Below are positions 55,204-64,000 of a stretch of DNA of 64,000 bases, piece by piece. Position 1 is the first letter of the stretch. Each line of letters opens with the position of its first letter. Source of the stretch: Erodium maritimum. Lineage: Eukaryota > Streptophyta > Magnoliopsida > Geraniales > Geraniaceae. Position numbers and translations under genes: made by a program. A model generated the notes under the pieces. That model worked only from the letters and a program-made list of their open reading frames with translations, searched no databases and had not been told where the DNA came from. The DNA is taken from NCBI GenBank assembly GCA_963921825.1, contig OY997588.1, positions 6,400,001 to 6,464,000 of the forward strand, in the 5' to 3' direction.

Positions 55204-58200
55204 CTATTGATTAGGAAGCTGCTCAAATGTTCCTGTATTTGGACTGCATCCCCAAGTCACCATGTTCTTGTATACTGCATAAGCATGGTCAGAATTTCCA
55301 GACATGCTATGCCCTCGAATGAGAGCATTATAAGTCAACACATTAGGTTCAAGACCTGTAGCTTGTAGTTCTTTGTACATCTCCGCTGCTTGCTCCACCA
55401 TTCCAGCAATCCCAAGACTGAGTATCAAGGAGTTGAAAGTGTAGAGATCAGGACGGATCCCTCTGTCTTGCATTTCATCAAAAAGAACAAGAGCTTCCTC
55501 TAATCTTTGAGCTCGTCCAAGCCCGTTAATCATAAGGTTGTAAGAAATCAAGTCAGGGTCAAACCCATTTCTCTTCAACTCCTCAAAGTAGAAAAAAGCA
55601 TCATCTACTTTCCCTACCATGGAAAAGCAATCCACAAGAATGGTGTAGGACTTCAAGTCGGGTCTTACCCCTTCTTTAACCATCTTTTGATAAAACTCCA
55701 AAGCAGCTTCCAAATCACCTGATTTTCCAAACCCGTTAATGAGTATATTGTATATAGCAGAGTTAGGCTTGCACCCATAGTCCAACATGCTCTGAAACAA
55801 CTCCTTTGCTTCCTCCAGTCTTCCTTCCTTAGACAACCCATCTAGAAGAGGGCCATATGTACCTTTTGTGGGATAGAGATCAGCACTTACAAGATCATAG
55901 TACATGTCCAAAGCCTTACCTAAGGCTTCTGATTTGACAAGACCGGAGATGACTATATTATGAGTTTTTGTGTTAGGCTTACATCCCATTGAAATCATCC
56001 TTCTGTATACTTGAAGAAGGACATCGGTTCTCCCAGACTTTCCCAGAGCATCAAGTAATAAGTTGTAGGTGTTAACATCAGGGGTACAACTGTTGTTCTT
56101 CATATCTTCTATAAGATCCAATGCCTCATCGATGAGACAGGATTCGAGAACCCCAGCAAGCAGAGCATCATAGGTTTTTCGTGTTGGCCTAAGTTTTAGA
56201 ATCTTGGTAAACTTCATAAACAATTCTTGAGCGGCAATGGCTTTCTTCTGTTTACACAAAACCTTAATTAAGGGTATCAGCACAGAATCATCCTGGCAAA
56301 TTCTATTGCTTGCCAGTTTCTCAGCAAATGATATGCACTTATCCATGTCAGCAACAACAAGTGTTGCTCGCATTAAATCTTCCCAAATCAGCTGATTCGA
56401 GTGACCTTCAACCCTACAAACAAAGTCTTCGGCAATCTTGAAAGCATCCTCAACCCTTCCGTTCTTTGCAACCCCGGGAAGTAGAGTGCACAATACTACC
56501 TTGTCGGGATAGAGCAATTTCTTCATTTGATGGAAAAACCAGAATGCTTCGTTCACTCTATTTTCTTTAACCAACCCATAAATGATAGTATTGTAAGTCC
56601 AAACATCAGGTCTGCAATTCATGAGTGTCATCTGATAAAAAATGTCTATGGCCAAGTCCACCTCGCCATTCTTGGAAAGGCAATCCAGGAGTGTGTTGAA
56701 AGTTACCGTGTTTGGACGACATTTTGCATGAGGCATGCTATGAAACAATTGAACCGCCTTTTCCACTTGGCCCTCTTTCCTTAATCCAGCAAGTAATGTG
56801 TTATAGGTCACAACAGTAGGAGCAATCTTCAAGTCTTTCATTCTACCAAACATATGCCACGCATCATCTACTCGATTAGCCTTGTAAAGTTTGTCAATCA
56901 AAGAATTGATTACAACCACATCAGGTTCACACCCACTTTGAATCATCTCATGGAGCAACTTCATGGCTTTATCCACTTGCCCCGCCTTACAATAGCACTT
57001 CATCATCATGTTATATGTTACTGAATCTGGTGCCAGACCACAACTTTTAACCTCATTAAATAAAGCTTTTGCTTCTTCAAGCTGACCCGCTTCAGCAAGA
57101 CTATACAAAGATGCATTGCAGGCATCAATGTTAGGAATAATTCCTCTGACTTTCATCTTCTCAAATGTTTCAAGGGCTTTGCATGAATCTCCTGACTTTC
57201 CATAGTAGTCGATGAAAAGGATGTATGTGCTTGAGGTAGGTACTAAGCCTAAAGATTCAACTTTATCAAAGATACCTAATGCCTCTTTCAATCTATGGAC
57301 TCTCAGAAGCCCACCAATCAATGTATTGTAAGTTTGAATGTTTGGCAAAATACCTTGCTCTGTCATGACATTCAGTGTGGCAAAAGCTTCATCAACGCTC
57401 CCATATTTGCATAAAGCACCAATAAGTACGGTGTAAGTAGCAACATCCGGGGAAAAACCATCAGCTTCCATTTCGCTCCAAATTCTTTTAACCAACTCGA
57501 GATCACCAGAGTCACCAAACTTGTCCAACATAGTAATATAAGTTACTCTATCAGGGCTATGATTTCTTCCTTTCATCTGCAGAAACAATTCCTTGGCCTT
57601 TCCAAGTTCCCGAGCATTACAAAGGGCCTTGATGAGAACGATATAAGTAACAACATCCGGTCCACATCCCTCATCATCCATTCTCTTCAGTATCCTAAGA
57701 GCCTCATCATTGAAACCTGCCCTCCCAAGTTCTCTGATGCATATAGTATATGTATGGACATTTGGCCTCAATCCCAAACTTTCCATCTCTTTCAACAAAG
57801 CCATCAATGTTTTAGTATCCCTTCTCTTCCCGGAAGCCACCATTAGAGCTGAGTAAGTTTTCATACTAGGCTTAAGCCCTTCGGACACCATGATTCTGTA
57901 AACCTGCAAAGCCTCCTTATAGAGCTCGGATTGATTGAGAAAATGGATCAACCCAATATAAGAATAGGCATTCAAAACAAACCCAGCTTCCCTCAACTTT
58001 TGGAGGGCAAGTGGCGCTTGCCTAATCCCACCCCTTATCGAAAGGGCCTTGAAGATGATCAGGTATGTCTCCGGGTGCCGGTTAATGACTTTCCTTTGCA
58101 TCAATTCAAATACAGCAGCCATATCTTCCACCTTATCATGCCTTCTCAAGAACTCAAGCATGTAATTGCATATTGCAGTGGTGAGAGCAGCATATGGCAA

Positions 58201-58557
58201 CTCTGAAACAGACCTGAAGTAAGTCATAGCATGAACAGGGTCAGAAATAGACTCTAAAACCCCCATAATCTCTCCTGGAGAAACACCAATTTTGGACTTT
58301 TTTCTACCCACCACCACCTCACCTGAGCTCCTCACCACAAACCCAGAAGAACCCATCTTTTTCTCTCTAAATTTCTTCCCATTTCCAACATCCCTACATT
58401 GGGGAAACTTAGAATTTCCAAGTTTCCTTCTTCCCCAAAACCCATTATGCCTTAGGCTCAGAGCAGCAAATACAGATAGTTTAGCATCAAAAAAAGCACA
58501 TCCATAACTAAAGTTACCACAGCACATTCTCGAAGAGCAGCGCATTAACACGGCCAT
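55204..58557 (-). CDS. PGR3: P-class PPR protein, PGR3-like (chloroplast RNA regulator)
   Basis: A single uninterrupted frame of 1117 aa, as expected for an intronless PPR gene. The N-terminus (about 90 residues, rich in Arg/Ser/Lys, starting MAVLMRCSSRMCCG) looks like a chloroplast transit peptide. The rest is an almost continuous array of 35-residue PPR motifs, such as VTYNTLLAGLRKEGQVEKAV and TYNTIIYGLVKENRVNEAFW. There is no SMR, E or DYW domain. Length, array and C-terminus (GCSPNTGTFEQLPNQ) match Arabidopsis PGR3 (1112 aa, 27 PPRs). PGR3 stabilises the petL mRNA and promotes petL and ndhA translation, and so supports cytochrome b6f and NDH. The leader may contain a 67-codon uORF (58829-58626). 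Confidence 0.93.
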   Translation of the reverse strand: MAVLMRCSSRMCCGNFSYGCAFFDAKLSVFAALSLRHNGFWGRRKLGNSKFPQCRDVGNGKKFREKKMGSSGFVVRSSGEVVVGRKKSKIGVSPGEIMGVLESISDPVHAMTYFRSVSELPYAALTTAICNYMLEFLRRHDKVEDMAAVFELMQRKVINRHPETYLIIFKALSIRGGIRQAPLALQKLREAGFVLNAYSYIGLIHFLNQSELYKEALQVYRIMVSEGLKPSMKTYSALMVASGKRRDTKTLMALLKEMESLGLRPNVHTYTICIRELGRAGFNDEALRILKRMDDEGCGPDVVTYIVLIKALCNARELGKAKELFLQMKGRNHSPDRVTYITMLDKFGDSGDLELVKRIWSEMEADGFSPDVATYTVLIGALCKYGSVDEAFATLNVMTEQGILPNIQTYNTLIGGLLRVHRLKEALGIFDKVESLGLVPTSSTYILFIDYYGKSGDSCKALETFEKMKVRGIIPNIDACNASLYSLAEAGQLEEAKALFNEVKSCGLAPDSVTYNMMMKCYCKAGQVDKAMKLLHEMIQSGCEPDVVVINSLIDKLYKANRVDDAWHMFGRMKDLKIAPTVVTYNTLLAGLRKEGQVEKAVQLFHSMPHAKCRPNTVTFNTLLDCLSKNGEVDLAIDIFYQMTLMNCRPDVWTYNTIIYGLVKENRVNEAFWFFHQMKKLLYPDKVVLCTLLPGVAKNGRVEDAFKIAEDFVCRVEGHSNQLIWEDLMRATLVVADMDKCISFAEKLASNRICQDDSVLIPLIKVLCKQKKAIAAQELFMKFTKILKLRPTRKTYDALLAGVLESCLIDEALDLIEDMKNNSCTPDVNTYNLLLDALGKSGRTDVLLQVYRRMISMGCKPNTKTHNIVISGLVKSEALGKALDMYYDLVSADLYPTKGTYGPLLDGLSKEGRLEEAKELFQSMLDYGCKPNSAIYNILINGFGKSGDLEAALEFYQKMVKEGVRPDLKSYTILVDCFSMVGKVDDAFFYFEELKRNGFDPDLISYNLMINGLGRAQRLEEALVLFDEMQDRGIRPDLYTFNSLILSLGIAGMVEQAAEMYKELQATGLEPNVLTYNALIRGHSMSGNSDHAYAVYKNMVTWGCSPNTGTFEQLPNQ

Positions 58558-58899
58558 ATACGAATTCTCAGAGAAGCCACAATCAACATAGACGCACGAG
58601 ACTCATGAAATCGGAGATGGGTTAGTTATGCACGACAGTTGCTTGTGAAAATGCCTGTGAGAGTGAGGTAACGCGGCGATGAAGAAGAGGGCATGTGCTC
58701 ATCGGTGGATTTGTAGAGTGTAAGGAGCTTGCTTCTGAAGGACACAGCGAGATTGGCTATGGTGTCTGATACATGGATTCTGAGATATGTATCGGTGAAA
58801 TGGAAGCTCCACGGCCATATACTCCTCACTATTTGGGTGAGGGAATTACAAATTGGAATTGTTTTTTTCCAGCCATTCCAAATTCAGTACCGGACAATT

Positions 58900-60200
58900 C
58901 ATGTGGCATGTGTATGTCAAATGTCTCGAATTTTCATTTCTTAAAAATGAATAACACTTTTTATTTATCAAAAACAACACATCGAAGCCATTTTAACTTC
59001 TACATTAGAGAAAGTCACTAGTCAGTATTATCCTTTTCTTTCCATGGACAGTCTTTCAATCTTTTGTGTCGTCAAGTTCGTTTTCTCAAGGGTGAGAGCT
59101 ATGAACATACGTCGATGACTAAATTTTGGGTGTCGCCTCTCCGATGAACGTCAGGTACGAGCCTCGTCTTCCTCATTCGTCGTTGTCTTCTATGCAACGA
59201 CTACCAGATGACAAAACTGTAGAAGGTACCAGACCTAGCCAAACAATGGATATGGGATCTCGGGGGTGGGACGATAAGATGGTGTGTCGTTCCACGACAC
59301 CCCCCCGGGTCGGGTTATCCAAGAGGATCAAGACAACATGTCTATCGATCCCCTTCGTGCGAAGCATCTGTTCCAGAGGACATGATCTATTAGAAGGCGA
59401 TCGAATATTTGCATAAGGATCTTTAGGTAACTTCGTTTATAGGATGATTTATTTTTTTATGTGTTTTATATATTTTTGTTTTACTTCTTTGTGCGTTGGT
59501 ACTACCTTATGTTGTCTAAGATACAAATTAGATTTTTTTACGGGCCCATGAGAGTCAAGAAACCTACGAGGGTCTCGGATGTATTTTGGGACCCAAAGTC
59601 TTTGACGCAATACCGGTTACAATCGAATGACATTGTTAATAAAATACCTATGTCTTCACGTTACAATTTTTTTTTGCACTAAATGGAAGGGTTGGCCCCG
59701 TCATCTTTCCGACACAAGCTCCAACATGTACACCTGGATTATCTTCGGAACATGAGGAGGAAAACACTCCATCCCAAAGTGAGATGACTCCAAATCAAGA
59801 TACAATCCGTAATAATAAGGGGCAAGGTACCCAGTTGCCTCCCTCACCACTATATCAATCGTCTCTCCTACTTTAATTCTCATCACTTCCCCAAGATACA
59901 ATCTACAACATCACTATGGTAAGTGTGAACCAAACCCTAAAACGGGAACGTGGGAGGGTTTAAATAGTGGAACCTACAGCCGAACCCTTGCCCGAGAAGG
60001 CACACGATCGGGAAAAAAAAGTTTAGTGGGAAAAAGCAAGGAAGACAAGAATTGGAAGAAAGCCTTTGCTCAACCGAAAAGCGTCTAGGTCTAGACATAG
60101 CCATGTGAGAGGTAGGGAGGTAAACGTCCAAATACCCAACGGTCGGGCCTTTAAGCTTCTTAAGTTATGTGATAAATAGAATACATATAAAATGAAAGTA
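58900..60200. other. Intergenic, repeat-like, no gene seen
   Basis: Short frames only. The segment at about 59100-59420 is more GC-rich and coding-like in composition but is broken in all frames and probably derives from a transposon. Confidence 0.35.
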
Positions 60201-60209
60201 GGCAAAGAT

Positions 60210-60300
60210 CAAAAAAGGTAAATAACTCAGTGTTAGAAGTGCTTCTGTGTAATGTGTCGCAAGTTCGAACCCCATTCAATTAATATTTAGTTCAATTGTT
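60210..60300 (+). repeat. tRNA-like A/B-box pair (possible SINE head)
   Basis: taactcagtgtt at 60224-60235 resembles a pol III A box and gttcgaacc at 60264-60272 is a good B box, spaced as in tRNA genes. No acceptor stem or cloverleaf can be folded around them, so a degraded tRNA-derived SINE is likelier than a tRNA gene. Confidence 0.4.
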
Positions 60301-61660
60301 TGTAAAATTTGCAATTAGACCTTGCTTGATGTTGGGCTTTATCGGGAAAGTTGACACCGAGTATCTCCTTGGCTGTCGTACAAGACAGTCGAATTGCAGC
60401 AACGTATATACCTAGAATGGTGGCCACTCCAAAATAAATAAATACGGATTGAATACTATCTATAAATATTAGATCCACATATGATTAATAAAATGAAATT
60501 ATAGTTATGAATTTAGTTACCATCACCATAATTAACTCATTTTTCAAAAAAAAATACAATTTTTATAACCAAGAGATTGTTCGTGAGTCTTTTTATCTTT
60601 ACAACCTTTTTGTTGTTCTTGTATGTGCTTCCACATCCCATCATTGTTGTATCAGAAGGATGGTGCATCGGCAATAATCCGCGACTCCCTATTGTGGTGG
60701 TGTTCACCCTCTCCGTGTTAGTCTTCCACGTCTCGACCGGATACACGATCGACGACATAGTCGGAAAAAATCAGACGACTCAGACGAACTCTGCTATGCA
60801 ACCTCGTGCAGGGCCAATGAGTGAGTAGGGATTTAGGGCCTTAGGAAGGGAGAAGCCTCTGAATCAAGCAAACACCTCTTCATGAGATCAAGTAGCGTTT
60901 ACGCACCATCTTGAGTGGTTATTCACAATTGGTTTTATCTTTCAAAATTCATGTGTTAGAATGCCCTTTATTTTTAATCTAAAGTGTTATCGATAGATAC
61001 TTGGTTTCTATCTTGAATTTTTATTTATTAATAATATATGTATCCATTAGAGGACCAACTCAACTAAAAGTTTAAGGTGATAGTTGAAGTCCTAATTATA
61101 GTTATATTCTAATAGTATATTTCGTTCAAAAAAACTTATTTTCCCATTTTAGCACATTTGATCCTAATCTAAAATTTATTATTGTTCATCAACATTCTTC
61201 CTTCTACAAATAGAATTTTTAGTATGTTCTGTTGTATAAATTTTATTTATATGTGGAATATATTAATTTTAATTATCTTACTCACTCTTTTTTCAGTATT
61301 AAAACCGAAATTTACAAAGTTTATTGTAAGAGAAAAAACATTTCAAATTAACCAAAACTTGATAACTGTTATTGATTCATTAAAAAATTTATTCGTGAAA
61401 CGAAATAAAACTTTTGTACAACGACTCATAGACTCGATATCCTGCAATCACACAAATTTGTCGTCGAGAATTACAGCCGAGGGGGATAAAAGGTAACACT
61501 TGATACTCCGGGCAACTCTGCATTTGATTTTAGAATCAAGGATTAGTGGTACATAAATACACATAATAAGATTATTTATAGTGAGCCTTACTCTGCAATC
61601 CATTCGCCTCACTCTTAGTGAGTTCTGCCAGAAAACGGTCTCCAACTAATTTGGAAGACA
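60301..61660. other. Intergenic DNA, no gene seen
   Basis: AT-rich. One open frame at 60577-60828 begins with a hydrophobic stretch but has no recognisable domain or support for expression. Confidence 0.35.
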
Positions 61661-61667
61661 TCACTTC

Positions 61668-62420
61668 TCTAGGATCGCTGTTAAAAACAACCATGATTAT
61701 AATTTTTTAATCAGCGGTGTTCTATAAAAACACTTTAATACACAAGTTGGACTTTGTAAATACGTACAAAAAATACAAGTCAAAAGAGACTATGAAACCG
61801 ACAAAAGTCAAGTTACATAAAAAAGAAATAAAACAAAACAACAATAGAGAAACAATACACCCTACAGGTTACCCTTACATACGATAAAGATAACCGACTC
61901 CATTTCACAAAATGAAAATGAGAAGAGCTACCTTTTACCGTCTTTGCCAAACCGAACAAATAAGAGCGCACACGATCCACTACCCCATTCAACGGTGATT
62001 ATAGTAGTAAACAGAGTTTTTGACATAATGTAAAGTTTAAAATAAAAATATCCATGTGCTTGAATTGTTCAAGGAGAAGGGTTAATATTAGCCATACTAA
62101 TTAGATTAATTAACTTCGAAAATTACCTTCCTTGAAGTACCTTTGCTAGCAATTTCAAAGGATAAGTGTCTGGATAATTTGAACCATCCAGTCGAACCAA
62201 CCTAAGCTGAATTGAGGCATAAAATGGGACAAATTAAAAAACATATTTAGTAGTATATATATATGGACATAATAAAAAGGAGCAAATTAAAAAAACATAT
62301 TAAAAATAATAATTTAGTACTTGCATCTGAGACATCATCCGTGGCCTCTACATGGACACCCGCAAGCAATACATATATGGTGCTTACTCCAAGCAATATC
62401 AAAACGTTGATGATCTTCAT
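61668..62420 (-). CDS. Candidate small secreted peptide precursor (about 60 aa), unknown family
   Basis: Exon 1 (62321-62420) encodes a clear signal peptide, MKIINVLILLGVSTIYVLLA, followed by GVHVEATDDVSDA. With a GT-AG intron (62202-62320), exon 2 (62128-62201) continues SWFDWMVQIIQTLIFEIASK then GTSRK. A second intron donor (gtaattt) follows, and a third exon starting near 61676 gives two codons and a stop. Using the next AG, 12 bases further, keeps another 17 codons open, ending SWRPFSGRTH. The mature part has no Cys and is an amphipathic helix. I do not recognise a family. Start at MKIINV is preferred over an in-frame ATG 30 nt upstream because it begins the signal peptide. The exon joins are by eye only. 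Confidence 0.35.
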
Positions 62421-62989
62421 ATTTTTTCTTTCATAAAAATGAATTAGCATTCGATTAGTTTATTTATTTATTTTGATTATCATCTATCACATAACGTGTG
62501 AATAAAAGAGTTTTAAACCTTTTTTTTACGTTTATTGAAATCATGTTAATTCAAAGATGATATGTAACTTCATTATGTTTATTTGAGTCTTTTATGTGAT
62601 TTTTTAACGGCTCAATAAATGATCAATGTAAATATTTGTTTGCTAAGTTACAAATTATATTACAAATATGAGAATGAAAAGGATTAATGTAACAAAGACC
62701 GTCTATATTACTTGTCAATCATGAGATTGCCTTTGAATTATCCATCTAAGAAAATTTTAACATATAGAGTTGAATAATATATAGATTTTCGTCCCACACG
62801 ACATCGTCTTTAAATCTCTTTCCAAAAATAAATTACATATAGAGTTCAACAACATATAGATAAACAATTGTGAAGAACACTATGCTACAATAAACACCGA
62901 AAAACCCTGAGGTCGTCTGTAATTCCGGGGGTTTTCATGTCTAAGGTCGTCGTCTCTGATGTCGTCGTCGTTTTTTATTTCTTTTTTTA

Positions 62990-63940
62990 TCAGAGAAGTT
63001 TTATAAAGCCTCAGTCTTAAAAAAAAGACATAGACAATCTGCACAAGGGTAGATTAATAACCACGAACTACAAAGTTCAAACAATACCAAAACTGGAACG
63101 ATCAACCCAAAACCAAATAAGAACCAGAAACCACAAAACCAAAACAAAAACGAAAAGCCAAGCAAACAAGCCTACTAAACCCAACCCTTACGACCTGGAA
63201 TCCAAGAGGCTCCAGCAAGTCAATACCAGAAACTTGCACCAAACCAGAACAAAGAACCGATAACATACACGAATCGTACCTTCCCTACTCAGAAGGAATC
63301 CACTCCCGACACAAACCCCCACCAAAGCAGTATAGATCCTCAACCTACACGAGGGAGAACATCCTAAACCTTTTGGGGGCACCTCCTCAATCCCACGTGG
63401 ATGTCCGAAATGGTATCAGAATCGGATAGGTCAGAATCTGAAACTGAAGGGCGCAGTTCTGCATCTAACACTTCAAGTTCCTTCCGGAACTGGTCGGTAG
63501 AAACCTTGGACTTAAATCCAAGTTTGCTACAATAAGCTCAAGCCTTGGTAGCTGCCTGATGTTTACTCTGATCTCTACTGGACCTAGGCCCGTAAGCATC
63601 ATCCGCCAGCACCTGATCCGAAAGAGACCCCGAGTTGCCCCAGAGTTCCTTGCCCCTAAGCGCGCGCTTCTTTTTGCGGAATAGGAAAATACTCGACACC
63701 GTCTTTTCTGAGTCACAGGTCCCTAACGGGGATTTTGTGTCTAGCACAACCTATTCAATATGAGCTTGAATTAAACGCGGTCCTACTCTCCCATTAAGAG
63801 AATGTGAAGGAGTCACACTGATGTCGTCGCCATCTCTAGAGTCGTTCCTAAAGCCGCAGCCGGCGCGTCCTTCTCCCTGGCCTCCACCGTCGCAACCGCC
63901 TCGACTCCTTTCAAGATTATGGATCTGGCTAATCGAGAGA
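62990..63940 (-). mobile_element. Possible LINE-like 3' remnant
   Basis: On the minus strand a mixed-composition, broken coding-like part (63940-63400) passes into a long T/G-rich stretch and ends in an AT-rich tail near 62990 (ataaaacttctctgataaaa). The layout resembles the segment at 3541-4790. No reverse transcriptase motif is visible, so the assignment is weak. Confidence 0.22.
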
Positions 63941-64000
63941 GTCTTTTTTATTTTATTTGAGTTTGTCTTTGCAGGATCAATGTCTAGTGAACAGAGAATC

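Noticed and set aside
60577..60828. Plus-strand frame of 83 codons beginning with a membrane-like stretch
   Set aside because: No family resemblance, no promoter or splice context, and the region is otherwise repeat-like.
62128..62327. Alternative GC-AG join (GAT|gcaagt to cttagg) for the small peptide gene
   Set aside because: The resulting frame meets a stop within exon 2, while the ordinary GT-AG join stays open.

Overview
This is nuclear DNA from a eudicot plant. The genes are split by short GT-AG introns in AT-rich spacers, the intergenic DNA is dense in MITEs and degraded transposons, and every recognisable protein is a plant family. I cannot fix the species from sequence alone.

Layout. 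Positions 1-7100 hold no gene I can support, only decayed repeats. An HD-Zip I gene of the HAT5/ATHB1 type (7613-9633, +) has two small upstream ORFs in its leader. It is followed by a TOG/ARM-repeat protein (12599-14515, +) and a DSS1/SEM1 proteasome-lid subunit (15862-17630, -). A stretch of transposon debris with a 28-base G run occupies about 18.3-20.6 kb. A SPARK-domain receptor-like kinase (21361-24499, +) converges on a CNGC18-type cyclic-nucleotide-gated channel (24707-29777, -). A nearly complete PIF/Harbinger element with a broken MYB-like ORF and no transposase lies at 30302-32585. It is followed by the SR140/RRC1 splicing factor (33742-41125, -), two abutting Harbinger remnants (41788 to about 43402), and a folate-biopterin transporter (43831-46787, -) with three MITEs back to back in one intron. 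eIF(iso)4G (48604-53263, +) converges on the intronless PPR gene PGR3 (55204-58557, -). The last 5 kb hold repeats and one possible small secreted-peptide gene (61668-62420, -).

The genes are ordinary single-copy plant genes of unrelated function: transcription, splicing, translation initiation, proteasome, chloroplast RNA control, ion channel and transport. They do not form a pathway or a cluster. From memory of the Arabidopsis map, the neighbour pairs HAT5 + ARM gene and RRC1 + folate transporter also occur there.

I did not find a new multi-gene system. The best leads are single-locus oddities: a Tyr-to-Leu change in the expected eIF4E-binding motif of eIF(iso)4G, a candidate regulatory peptide uORF in front of HAT5, a GC-AG first intron in the channel gene, chains of MITEs sharing target-site trinucleotides, a mycorrhiza-type SPARK kinase candidate, and an unassigned small secreted peptide. 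Exon boundaries were read by eye from splice signals and reading-frame continuity. They have not been tested against transcripts.
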